From assembly GCA_017506865.1 (NCBI GenBank), contig JAFCMP010000079.1, positions 868,001-932,000 on the forward strand: 64,000 nucleotides of DNA. The letters run 5' to 3'. Below the pieces are notes generated by a model, which worked only from the letters and a program-made list of their open reading frames with translations, did no database searches and had not been told where the DNA came from. Of this stretch, positions 35,636 through 47,009 are shown piece by piece. The position numbers were made by a program, and so were the translations under genes. Origin of the DNA: Tribonema minus. Its lineage: Eukaryota; Sar; Xanthophyceae; Tribonematales; Tribonemataceae. Numbering within the stretch: the stretch's first letter is position 1; each line of letters begins with the position of its first letter.

Positions 35636-35752
35636 CCTCACCCTAGGCTAACCCGGACACTTGCTGCTAACCCTAAACCGAACGTTTCCTGCAACCCTTA
35701 CCTTAGACTTATTCCAGCGCTTGCCTCTACCACAAACCCTAACCCTTGATGC
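35636..35752. repeat. Degenerate telomere-like repeats
   Basis: Scattered CCCTAA-type units (CCCTAGGCTAACCC, CTAACCCTAAACC, AACCCTTACCTTAG, AAACCCTAACCC) over ~115 bp, more diverged than at 10.95 or 28.97 kb. Confidence 0.7.
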
Positions 35753-36970
35753 AGGCAGCACAGCTCTGCGGCACTCAACAGAGTTCAAACAGCTTAATAA
35801 AGGCACAGGCACCGTGCCCGAAACGTGCAAGAACTTTGGCCTCCAGTATGTCATACAGCACCACCACCACTAGATAAGTGTAGTGACATCATTGTGCCCG
35901 CATGCACCCATGAGCAGGCAGCGCTGCCGCTGCTGCACTTGCCGCTTCTACTAGTCAGAGCGCTGAATCCATCCAGACGTTTCTGGTAAGGGACCCTGCT
36001 GCTGTCACCACTGGACGCAACATCACACCACCTGTTTTTACCAGGTGCGCCGTCCTCAATGGTGCCTGATGTGTACTCAGGTCGATGTCCGCAAGTTTCC
36101 AGTGGCCTTTGATGCTGCAGCACGACACTGAGAGCTGCGCAGATGACAGCTCGCAAATATGCGAGATGAGATTTGTAATTCCTGCTGTTATTTGCCAGTA
36201 GCAACATGCTTCGGTAATCGCCAACGCAAGTTTCCGGCATTGTTTATGACATGCTTGGCGAACCCGCTGAGCGGCAGCTGGACCACCAAGCGCTCGAAGA
36301 GCAGCTGCTTCAGCGTGCCGCCGCTGCGACAGCAACCAATGTCAGTGTGCGCTGCAAGGTCGGAGTGGTTGTAGGAGCTCTACAAACCGGTCTAGTTCGC
36401 CCTAGTGCATTCTTGTCAGAGAAGCGCCCCACTTGTTGCACGCTCAGCAAGCGTATCATCACGAGTCTTTGAAGTGTGATCACGCCAGTAAGACTGGTCA
36501 TTCATCGAGCGCTACAAAGCACTCACTTCTGTGCATCAAAACCTTACCTGCAAGCAGATTGCTCAGTGTACATACATTCTTCATGTGAGGCGGTGGCATT
36601 GCGCAGGTCTTTGCTGCTGATCCGCCGCAATTGCCAGTCCGCTTTCGCACTCATGCGGCGGGCTCATGCAGCGGGGTCTTGGCATGGCGTGCGTGTTGAG
36701 CGGCATGACTCAGCATGCAGCACTGGCACGGAAGCGCTTGTGAGTCATGTAGCACTGCAAGCATGTGAGCGGCTGCAATGAGCAGCAGGGTGCGCCGTGA
36801 GCAAACACGCAACGCGCATTGCGCACAGGAAGTCACGCCTCTTCAAGTTGCAACAAGCGTTGAGTTGCTTCCTGTTGCAGGTATGCATGAGCAGACGGCA
36901 CATGCGCACGTAGCAAAACGACAGGTTGAATGGGCATTGCCGTCGGCAAGTCCTGCGCGATCACGCGCAG
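35753..36970. other. Spacer, no gene recognised
   Basis: About 1.2 kb with short overlapping frames only. No domain, RNA or repeat partner was seen. Confidence 0.4.
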
Positions 36971-37225
36971 CGCCGCGGATCTGACGCTGCTGTGGGATTT
37001 CCTTGAGGGCGCAACTGATGCGCTTGACACGGCGACCATGGTGTGCCGGATTGCGTACCAGATCAGCCTTGGCGCGATGGGGTTGATGTAATTGGCGCGG
37101 CAGCAGTGGGCTCAGGATTGCTGGGACCCGTTGCGGCGGCGGCAGCGCACGTCATTTTTGACGTGGTCTTAACACTGAACAGCGCGCGGCTGCTGCTGCT
37201 GCGACGGCGGAAAGAGGGGGCGTGA
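36971..37225 (+). CDS. Possible exon(s) of a hydrophobic protein
   Basis: After a CGCGCAG acceptor, codons read ADLTLLWDFLEGATDALD then MVCRIAYQISLGAMG. A different frame then continues VIGAAAVGSGLLGP to FDVVLTLNSARLLLLRRRK and TGA. Together they resemble one or two membrane-spanning segments ending in a basic tail. The frame change near 37075 is unexplained (missed intron, frameshift or error). It may belong with the next reading frame. Confidence 0.35.
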
Positions 37226-37508
37226 TAGAGGGGGGGGGGGGAGGCATCATCAGTGCCACTTTTGTGCCGGATCACTTGAGTTATGAGCATTCATTGTGTG
37301 TGCGTGGACATGTATGGCGGTAAAGTGGCAGAGTTTTGCTGCCTTGGCAGACATATCATAATGCCATGGTCTTACACATACTTGGTGGTGGTCGACATCC
37401 ATTGCTTGTCTGCTCTCAGGCAATGTTGAAACTATGCCTGAGTTTCTCAACAAGGACATGATGCCATTTAATTGGCGCAACCGAATCTGACATGCATGCT
37501 AATTTCAT

Positions 37509-38285
37509 TTGGCACACTTGTCCCCCGTGCCCCTGCCCCTCCCTTTCCCCCGCGGAGTTTCAAACTTCAGCATAGTTTACTCGAACTTCACGCGACACAA
37601 CTTGCTCGCAGACGCGCTCTTTCAGCTGCTCAAGCAGGTGGCCCACCTCCGCGGTCTCGACCGGGACACCCTTGCCCCCTTCCGCCGCTACGCGGCGCGC
37701 CACGGGTTCAACAAGTTCATGGACATCGTCTTTGGCAGCAACCAGGTCTGCCTTCCAGTCCCTAAAGTGCAGCCGAGCGCCGACGCGGTAGCAGCAGGCC
37801 GGTGCACTAAACTGCGCGGCGGCTTTGAAGTAGCTTGTTGCATAGACGTCACCATACGTGACAGCTCATGCCCCTCCCGCCTCCGTCAGGCTCAGGGGGG
37901 CGCGCGCGATGTGCAGCGCGTGCTTGAATCGGCTTCGCAGGAAAAGATAGACACATACGTAGTCTCAGGGGCCCTGGACCCCACTACACACACCCTATTT
38001 TCCGCAGCCTTTGACCACTTCGGCGCTATGTCACGCGACACCCAAGCGCTGCTACACGCACTCGCCGAGCAGAGCTCGCAGGGCAGCTACAATCTCGCGC
38101 AGCGCGTTGCCTTCTGGCGCCGCCGCACCTCCCTCGCGCTACAGCGCGCGCTCACACGTGTCGTGATCGACAACTGGAACGCAGTCATTGCCCCTGATGG
38201 CGACGTCAGCGCTTACCGCCGCATCGCACTGTTGCAAGTGCCGCGGCCCTCGCCGGCCAGCGCCGAACCGCCGGCCCCTCCGTAG
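37509..38285 (+). CDS. Unrecognised protein; source of the captured fragment
   Basis: A 258-codon open frame contains FTRHNLLADALFQLLKQVAH, LAPFRRYAARHGFNKFMDIV and a C-terminal helical half (HALAEQSSQGSYNLAQRVAF, RALTRVVIDNWNAVIAPDGD), ending in a Pro/Ala-rich tail before TAG. The upstream start is unsure because the first codons are Pro-rich and a 3' splice site may precede SNFSIVYSN. I recognise no family. The last ~80 codons plus 3' sequence are duplicated at 9172-9491, so the sequence has been mobilised once. Confidence 0.5.
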   Translation: MAHLSPVPLPLPFPRGVSNFSIVYSNFTRHNLLADALFQLLKQVAHLRGLDRDTLAPFRRYAARHGFNKFMDIVFGSNQVCLPVPKVQPSADAVAAGRCTKLRGGFEVACCIDVTIRDSSCPSRLRQAQGGARDVQRVLESASQEKIDTYVVSGALDPTTHTLFSAAFDHFGAMSRDTQALLHALAEQSSQGSYNLAQRVAFWRRRTSLALQRALTRVVIDNWNAVIAPDGDVSAYRRIALLQVPRPSPASAEPPAPP

Positions 38286-38724
38286 ATTTAGTTATTGCAA
38301 GCCCGATTTATCGTGCGCGCAACCCATGCGGTCCAGGACATAATATACAACTTCACCTTCCTTTGAAAGTTGCACTCACACACGCAACGCAGTGCTATGC
38401 AGGATCATCAGTCGTGAGAGCGATTAGTTAAAGCGTTTCAAAGTGTGGCAGCAACAGGCTTCCTTCCCTGTGACGCTTGGTGCGACAACAGGAGCTTCTG
38501 CTTCGAGGTCAAGCCTTCCGCCCCAAAGCAGGCGGCTTTGAGGTCGAAACACATGACGACTGCCCGCTTCCAGGTCGTGCTTCACATGCCAGCGCTGATA
38601 CAGCTGGAACTGAGGGGCAAACTTACGATGGCCGGCGGCATCCGGCTGCTCCAGCAGCTGCAGTGCCTGAAACTGCGAGCGTTCAAAGGACAGATACTCC
38701 ACGCCTTGGCCTTCGCTTGTCAAG

Positions 38725-39835
38725 ATGGAGCTAGTTGGGCCTGTGGTGCGTACCATTTGTTTGCCACCGTCCCTCACATCCTTGAAGACCAATACGCGCT
38801 TTAAAGGGGCGCTCTCGAGCCAGTCGGGCGCTCCGCTGCAGCACTTAGCAGAATTGGTGCTGCAAGGAAAACCTACAGGGCATGAGGCCGCACTCTTGCC
38901 TCTGTCGCCGGAGCTGCGCGTCCTGGAACTGGACGTGGACTCAGCAGGTGGCGGTGCGCTGCAACTGCCGCCGCTGCTCAAGGAGCTAGTGGTAAGATCA
39001 CACGTCACGAAGTCGTTCATGCTGCCGCTGCCACCTGGACTTTGGGAAGTGCGCATGTACGCGCAATACCAGAGAGACATGGTCAACGTGGCGCTGTGGC
39101 GTAAAGATTTTATGGAAAGTCTGCCTGCCAGTGTTGAGGAACTGTTCCTGGATCGAGCACTGACACGCGCCTCACATGGTATCTCTCTGGAGGAACCAGG
39201 CGACATCGCCTGGCCCGCCACTGTGCACAGCCTCGTCCTGGACGACTGGGCATCGAAAATGCAACCACCCATGCACATCACCATGCTGAGTGTGAAGAGC
39301 GCTGCGCCTGATGTTCTGCTGGAATTGATAGACATCATTGCGCTGACAGCGCTGGAGACACTGTTCATATCAGGCTGGGATGTTGTGGATGATTTTGATG
39401 CGGCGGGCCGTGAGGTAAACACGCATCTCTGGGGGGAGTTAAGCTTGCACCCGTAAGCTATCGGTGCCTACTGTACCAACGCTTGTTGAAAATTGCACTT
39501 ATCATCTGCGCTCACGCTCGCCCGTGCAGGTGAGGCTGCCCGGAACCATCAAGACGCTGACGCTGGGCAATCATGTGCGGGGCATCCTGACGCATAGGGG
39601 GCAGCTGCCGCCCACCCTCGAGGACTTCAGGGTCGACCCTGACTCTGACTTCAACGCGCCGCTTACCCAGTTTCCACCGGGGCTACGCGTCCTACACTTG
39701 AACAAGAGCTTCGAAGCGGCGCTGGACAACATCCCTGCCAGCCTTCAAGAGGCGGTCCTGCCGATGTGCAAGCGCGCTTTGGTGCGTGATGGCGCGCTCC
39801 AGCTGCCGCCCACTGCACGTGTCGCATTTATATAG
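38725..39835 (+). CDS. Leucine-rich / FNIP-like repeat protein
   Basis: Two exons, 38725-39414 and 39530-39835, join in phase 0 (donor GTAAAC, acceptor GTGCAG, 115-bp intron) and end in TAG. The protein has repeats built on a proline-leucine pattern: LPPSLTSL, LPPLLKELVV, LPPGLWEVRM, LPASVEELFL, WPATVHSLVL, LPGTIKTLTL, LPPTLEDFRV, FPPGLRVLHL and IPASLQEAVL. This matches the FNIP/LRR style, where each unit forms one solenoid turn, usually for protein binding. An upstream frame (about 38445-38720) holds similar LIQLELRGKL and LQCLKLRAFKG units in another frame, so the gene probably starts earlier with an unseen exon boundary near 38725. Confidence 0.7.
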
Positions 39836-39836
39836 A

Positions 39837-39935
39837 TGCACATGTCATATTGGAGCCATTAGGGGCAAGGTTGGGGTCAGGGCACATGTCATTTCGGAGC
39901 CATCAGGGGCAAGGTCGGGGTCAGGTCTAGGGTTA
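39837..39935. repeat. 44-bp tandem duplication just after the FNIP-like gene
   Basis: Two units beginning GCACATGTCAT and containing GGGGCAAGG and GGGGTCAGG, starting two bases past the stop codon. The second runs into TCTAGGGTTAGCG, a telomere-like unit. Confidence 0.75.
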
Positions 39936-41868
39936 GCGTTCGTCTGTCATTCTGAATGCAGCTTTGTGATTTGCGTGATACACATGCCATCTTCGTGCTC
40001 CTGATGCCGTCTCGCCTGAAGCTGCATGTCATGTATGCACTTGAAGTTGCGTTTCAAAATGACCCTCAAGTGTGTTGTGGAGGCAGCATCAGAGTGATGA
40101 GGAAGCACACGCGTCGCACACATCTAACTTCTTCACGCGCGCTCATTTGGCCCCAAGCGCAGGGTCATCAGTTTGCAGGCCTCGCCATGAATGTCACCTT
40201 TGTGATACTGTACCAAGTGTCAAGCTTGATGTCAATGTCGCTGTAACGGCGGAGTTGAAGTGGCTCACCTGTCACTCCTGTGAGGAGGACTACGTTTCTA
40301 CGTGCTGCTTACAGTCAACGGCATACGAGTGCTGTTGCCATGGGGGCGTGGGGGCAGCCACGGTGATGTGACAGTGGGTGTGACAGAGGAGGGCGGGTAG
40401 CAGGCGCGTTCTGGGCATGTGCAAGATTTTCTACTTACCTCTGGATGACCTTGGGGGGAGGGGTCGTCAGAATGATGAGAGTTTGCGGTCAGTACACATT
40501 CAAAGTTTGTGTGGGGTATGCCGCATACTGCGACGCAACAATAGACGGGGTGACAGAGCAAAGGCTTGCTGCTAAATGCACATGAAAGTGATGCCAAAGT
40601 AAGAAAATAAACAAATCGTCGGTCTACTCTCACACTGCTGCTGCTGGTAAGCTCAGCCTGAGGGTCTGGTTGACTGCACCTGGGTTTCACAAGGACGTGT
40701 TTGTCACAGCCTGAGTCAATAGACAGGAGCAATGCAAGGTTGAAGTGCGCATCGTCATAGGCGGCGGCAAAACATTCGCCATGTTGATGCTTGGAAAAGC
40801 TGAACTTGTGTTCTTCAACTTCAACTTTATGTGTTGAACTATTGCTTGAATGTGGTATGTTTTGGATGCCAGCCATTGAAAAGCCGGTCACATGTCGCAC
40901 TTGAGAAACAGTGACATGTTTGATAACAAGGGACGCATGGGCTGTCAGCACCCATCCGAGCTCGCACGATACAGGTGTGGAGAGTCACCTCCAGAAAAGG
41001 GGAAAGTGGGAAAGGGAAGCGAGGTCTTAGCTGCTGGACACACTACACCTGCGCGAGCAGGACACCACGGAGTGACAATCTAGTTGCAGGGGTGCTGAAG
41101 CCGTGCAGTCTCATGCCGCTCTGCACCTTCCAGCGCGGCCCCAGAGAAGTCAGACCAGCAGGATGGTCGTCAACGTCAAAGTCACATCACAAGTCAAGTG
41201 TCTTCCCTACCTTGCTTGACGACAAGCAGTACCTCAGCTCCATTGGCCTGCCGATGGCGCGCTTCCCCTTCATCAGTAGGGGCAGGTAAGCTGTTGTTAT
41301 CACTGCGCTCGACCTCTAGCCTGGATCCTTAGGTCGGCTCCTCGATAACAACAACACATCAGGCGGCAGTCTGGTGGTGCTCTCGACGAGCCCATGCTGC
41401 TTAGGGCACCGATTGAGCGGCAGCGCTAGTGCTGCTCATTGCTCATGCTTTGGCGATCAGAAGCAATCATCGGCGTTGCTTGAAGCGATGCCACACAGCC
41501 TGCTTCGTGGAGATTTGCGTAGAGCAATGCTTTGAATTTTGCACGAAGAGCATCAAGACCTGGAGGTTTCTGACAAATGAACAGCATAACGTGCTTTCTG
41601 TTCTCCCCGTTGTCATTCAGCTGTATCTGGTAACCAAGCGCGCTCTTGTAACATGCAGCCTACTCCTGCTCTCATTGTCTTTCTTTTCCTTACTCGAGTC
41701 CTGCCTGTGTGTGCTGCATTGTGCCTCACAGATACTGGGCGCGGGCCAATGTCGTCATGGATCAACATGGACGCAGAACCGCTATCATTTAATGTCTAGT
41801 TCCTACACTACTGCCGCCGCTGCCGCCGGAGCCCGCTGCCGCTGCCGCCGCCCGCCGCCGCTGTTGCC
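39936..41868. other. Spacer, no gene recognised
   Basis: Scattered short frames on both strands (for example minus 40951-40298, plus 40975-41289) lack conserved motifs. Two AACTTCAA-type motifs occur near 40808. A CGCCGCCG-rich tract starts at about 41813. Confidence 0.35.
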
Positions 41869-42963
41869 GTGCTGCCGCTGCCGCCGTCGCCGCGCCGCCT
41901 GGTGCTGCCGTTGAGGTGCGCGTCCTGCACGCCACACATCACCATGGCCGCAGCACCCTCGTCCAAGTGCAGCAGTTGCAGCAGACAGCAGCAGGCACCA
42001 TGGCACAGTCCTACAGTAGAAACAGCGCTCAGCGACGCGGCAGCAGCAGGCGCAATCAAGTTTGACGCCTACGTCAAGAGCCACCAGCACGCAGCGGCAC
42101 ACTTAGGCGCGCACCCAGCAGTCGCTGCAGGGCGTGCAACAGCAGCTTCAATGGCGCACACTCGCAGCCTTCTGGCTGCCGCGGCAGTAAGCACGGAGCC
42201 AGCTGCACGGCAGCAGCGCGGTCGCACAGCCGCCGCCGCAGCAGCACTGTCACTTTGCGGACCAGCGTGCGCAGCGCTCGCGTCTTGCCATCGCCGGCAC
42301 CGCCGCCCGCTTGCGTGTTCGACGCAAGAACCACATCTCGTTGCAATCGTGCACAGCGCCGCCGGCGCTGCATTTGCACGGCATAACAGCGCGCGCGTGC
42401 GCCACGGTCAAGGACGACGAGCCCTCATCACCAAGAAGCACAGCAGAGGAGCGCTGGCGTCACAACAGCAGACAGCAACAGCGGCTACAGTGGCGGTGGC
42501 ACCAGCAGCAGCCGCGCGGTGGCGGCAGCAGCGGCGGCGGCGGCGGCGGCGGCGGCACACACGCACCGCCAGCTTTGAGGGCGCAATCTGGTGGCAGGGC
42601 TTGCCACCACTGCGGAGCCAAATGCGGGATAGCAGCGAGGTTGCGCAGCTTCTGCCGCCACAGCACCATCAGTTAGCACACAACCGTGTGTGCAGTGCTC
42701 GCGTCGTGCCATCGTCTGCACCGCCGTAGGTTCCATACCAGCGCGGCACTGGAGCGTCATGTGCGCCATTTCCTGCTCAGCTCGTGATGCCGCATGCGCT
42801 GCGCAGGCCACACAAGCGTCTCCAGTCTGCTCAGCATCTAGCACGGCGGCGCCGGTGCTGCGCGCGCGCACCCATGGGCAACGTCCACACATCATCATCA
42901 TCAACACACAGCATGGGGAGCAGCATCACAGCGACAGGCAACAGCAGCAGGTATGGCAGTGTA

Positions 42964-43010
<47 letters not shown>

Positions 43011-43131
43011 CCGCAGCAGCAGCGGCAGCGGCCTTGGCAGCGGCAGCGGCAGCGGCAGCGGCAGCAGCAGCAGTAGCGGCGCAGGGACGTCAGCATTGAC
43101 GGCGGCATCAACAGCAGCATCGACTGCGGCC

Positions 43132-43165
<34 letters not shown>

Positions 43166-43619
43166 CAGCGGCAGCAGCGGCGGCAGCGGCGGCGACCGCA
43201 ACGGTGGCGGCGGCAGCGGCGGTGGCGGTAATGTCGGCGCTGGCAGCAGCGGCGGCGGCGGCGGCGGCGTCTTGCGCTGCTGCGTCCTTGGCGTCATACA
43301 ATCGGCGACAGAGCTTGGAGTCAAGTTCAACAGCAATCACATGGAGCTGCAGCACTGCAGCAGCAACAAGCTGATGCTGGTAGAGCAGCGGGAGCAGCAG
43401 CGAAGGGGCCATGCCGCGGGCGGCGCGCAGAGCGCAGGGGGGTCAAGCGGGGATGCACTGGCGGCGTTCATTGGCGCAGCAGCACTGACTGGTCGGGAGA
43501 GCTTGGAGCGCAGCCTACGGCAGGTTGGCGTGGCGCATGTTGGAGCATTGGGGAGCGCTGGTGGCGGACACACGGAGTATGCGTGGTGGGCGATGCGGCG
43601 CCTCGTGCTGGCTTGTTGA
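41869..43619 (+). CDS. Low-complexity Gln/Gly-rich frame with CAG repeat and one in-frame TAG
   Basis: A frame open from 42690 to TGA at 43619 encodes a Cys-rich stretch, a His/Gln segment, a (CAG)n polyglutamine tract (about 42965-43010), a Gln/Arg tract, a Gly/Ser tract and a more complex C-terminus (KLMLVEQREQQRRGH to MRRLVLAC). It is interrupted only by TAG at 43074-43076, directly after CAG codons. An Ala/Arg-rich frame lies upstream at 41869-42729. All frames here are repetitive, so coding status is uncertain; the ordered C-terminal ~90 codons are the best support. No family was recognised. Confidence 0.4.
42964..43075 (+). repeat. CAG/AGC trinucleotide repeat
   Basis: About 15 nearly perfect CAG units are followed by interrupted CAG/CGG units. 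It encodes polyglutamine in the frame noted above. Confidence 0.9.
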
Positions 43620-44149
43620 GCCAGGTGAGCGCAAATTTACTTATGCTGCAGTTTCCATGTACCTCGAAGTATGTCTAATACAATAGGACTATTGATAGTC
43701 GTCGCATGTGACGGGCACCAATGCTTCACTGAATCTCACTGATTTGCAGGTGCTGATCCCGCCTGGGGCGGCGTTTGTGCAGCTTGTCCATTCCCCCTTT
43801 TGCGCCCCTTTGGGGGGTATGTAAGTAGCCCCCCCGGGCCCCCCCCCCCGGGGGGTGCAAGGGGGCAACTGTGAAGTCGCATGCAAGCATACCGTTTGAC
43901 GAAGCTACGTTGTTTGGTAACTCGTTTTGGTTCTTATATGTGTGCTTTGCAGGTGTCCATCGCGTATATAATGTATCAGGTTTGGATCGGGATAGAGTCT
44001 CTCGTATGTCTCTGCGGGGCAACTTCCGATGGAACTGCATGTAACTGTAGTATCGCGCACCTCCCTCCCGTGAAGTAGAAGTACGTGCACCACAACTCGG
44101 CAAGCGCGCTCACACAGCGACCTACCCGAGACCGTATCAGCAAGGCACC
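43620..44149. other. Spacer; 5' flank of the membrane-protein gene
   Basis: It contains a C/G-rich hairpin-like stretch (about 43825-43858, CCCCCCGGGC to CCCCGGGGGG). No gene was seen. Confidence 0.4.
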
Positions 44150-46977
44150 ATGGCGCATAGCAGCGCGGCCTGCGTGCTGTTGCTGCTACTCCTACTCGCC
44201 CTGCTGCATTCAGCCTTCGCTTCGTCGCCGGTAGGCGCTTCGTCGCCGGTAGGCGATACGACCCGCCAGTCTACGCCCCTCGATGCCGTCGAGGAGCACC
44301 ATGCCCACCCCGCCTCCCGTGCCGTCCAGGGTATCGGCTCCTGATTCCGTGGCCTCTTCGCCAGGGACGCAAACAGGTGCAGCCGCCGCGCCTCAGGTGA
44401 GAGCTCACCCACCTGACCGAGACGCATGTTTTATTCGAGCCGCTGGGCGCATGTTAGCAAGTTGGCCAGCGACGGGCACTCGCGCAGCAAGAGAGGCACT
44501 CTATGGCTGTCTCAGACCCTCTGCTTCACGTCTAGCTCCAAGAATGCAGCTCGGTTCTCGACGCACGTAACCGCGAGCTGCCAGCGCACTGCAGCAGCGC
44601 CGCTTCATGCAGCCATCTGTCAGCTGCCGCTCCTGTGTGCTGCCGATGCGCTACCGCCCTTGTTGAGGTAACGCAAGGGCGCGCAGACAGTTGCTGCAGG
44701 CAACAGCTACAGAGCGGCCCGGCTGCGCCGCCAGCAGACGTCAGCGAGTGCACGTTCCGTCGAGGAGCTCGATGTCGATCTCGAAGCGCGGGCCGGGTTA
44801 TGAGCTGCCCCTGAGCCCTGCCCGCTTGCCCTGCACCACCCCACCATGTCAGTCATGCTCGCAGGTCGTTTTGGGGTTCTGAACTATCATATTTTTTGGT
44901 CAGGTCCTGTGATGATCAGTCAGGGAGGGTAGTGATAAAGACTAACTGGTCAGGCCATGCTCCGGCAATTCACTGACATGAGTGTACCATGGGCGTAAAT
45001 TAATGCTGTGATGGTCATAGCAGATTGTGGTGCCAGATGGGTAAAAATTTGTGCGGCGCTGGCAAGCATACCAATGCCTCACCATTGCCGGCGTGAGAGC
45101 TGGCGAAACAGCGCCCTACAAAGCACGCGTCGCTGTGCGCTGCCACGTCTTTGTATTAGACAGCACAGCATCAAACTGACATTAGGGCCTTGAGCCGCTG
45201 TACTGCTGCTCCAGTCGCTGCTGAATCCCGTTTGTTGCTCACAGTCATATGCCCAGCTAACCCGCGCGCGCATTCTGTGCGCAGACTCGCGGCAGCAGCC
45301 GACCTTCCCGCTTGCACGCATGCGCAAGCGCGCACTGGCGCCCAGCGTGCGCGCCGGTGACAGTGACTCACATTTTGCTGTGCTCTCTCGAGACGGGCGT
45401 AAACGTACATCAACATCACACGACAGCATGCTCCGTGCCCTCTTCAATTTCTTACTAGCCCTCAGCTTGCACTGCTGCCGCGCGCCAAACATCAATTAAT
45501 GTGCGTTGCCCACGTGTCGCCCGCGCAGGCACTCCGGGCGTGGCAGCGCTCCCGTCCGCGCTGGCCGCCGCCCACGTGAGCGCCCACCACCACGATGGCA
45601 CGAGCGGCCCCCACCAGATCCGCGCTCTTTACTTCAACATCCCTGATCCCGATGCCATCTGCCCCGTGGAGGACGCGTCCCCAACCTCAGCAGCGCTCAA
45701 CGCGCTCAGCGCTCAGCTGGGCGTCACCCCCGACACCCCCCTCCCCCCGACCACCCCCCCCCTGTCAGCCCTCGCCACGACCGACACCGCACACCAGGCC
45801 CGCGCAGACGCCGTCGTTGATCTCTTGGGATCCTTCTTTTACATGCCCGGCCGCGCACGCATTGACGCGTACGTACCGAGCGCGCCGCGCGCGCCCGCGC
45901 CGAGCGATGCTGCGCAGCGTGTGGTGGCAGCGCTCGACCCCACATCTTCACCCGCCGCAGCAGCAGCGAGCAACACGACGGTCGACGTGCCAGCAAGCAA
46001 CTTCACCGCGGCAGTGCTCATCGCGGACGCTCCGGACGTCGCCGCCGCCAGCGACAGCGACGTGCTCAGCGTGCAGGCGCCCGCCGTGTTTATCATCATG
46101 GAGGACTACTTCAACCCCGACACCATAGCCGCGCACGCCGTCCCCGCGCCCGTCAACGACGCTGCCGCCCCTGCCGGTGCGGAAGTTGCCAGCGCCGCCC
46201 CTGCCCCTGACGGCGCCGCCGTCGTTGAAGCTGGCGCCGCCCCCACCGAACCTGCTGCCGGCGACGCCGCGGCCGCGGACACCGCTCAAGCTTCCGCCAG
46301 CGGCGCCGGCGCCGGCGCCGAGGATGTGGCTCCTGCCTCCGCTGGTGCCAACGATGCCAGCGCCGCATCCGCTGGTGCCGTGGATGCCGCTCCTGCCTCC
46401 GCAAGCGGCGCCGACGGCGACAGCGCCGCCGCCGCCGCCGCCGCCGACGGCGCTGCGGACGCTGCTTCCGTCTCCGTCGGCACCGCGGACGGCGATGCTG
46501 CCGCCGACTGTGCTGCTGCTGCCGACGCCATCGGTGTCGCGGATGCCGCTCCTGCCTCTGCAAGCGACCCCAACGACGACATCGCCGCCGCCGCCGCCGC
46601 CGCTGCCGCAAACGTCGCTGCCGCCTCCGCAGGCTCTGCGGAAGCGATGCTGCCGCCGACGGCGCCGCTGCTGCCGACGCTGCCTCTGCCGCTGTTGCCG
46701 AAGGCGCTGCTGCTGCTTGCAAGGCCGATGCTGACGCCGCCGCGGCTGGCGCCAGTGCTGGCGGCGGCTCTTCCGCACGTGCTCCTGACGCAGGCGCTGC
46801 CGCCGGCGATGACGCCGCCGCCGCCACCGCCGCCGTCGACGCCGATGCCCCCGCGAGCGTCACCGGCACCAGCACTGCGGCAATCATCAGCGACGTCAAC
46901 GCCGACACCGCCAGCACCACGATCAGCGACGTCGCCACTTCCGCCGCCGATGCCGCCGACGCCATCGCCAGCAGCGA

Positions 46978-47009
<32 letters not shown>

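Noticed and set aside
42831-43412. Minus-strand poly-Ala/Leu frame over the CAG repeat
   Set aside because: A repeat artefact. All six frames are open through the trinucleotide tract.
45429-45500. Alternative first exon MLRALFNFLLALSL for the membrane-protein gene
   Set aside because: It could act as a signal peptide, but the exon at 44150-44330 splices in the correct phase and has a stronger signal sequence.
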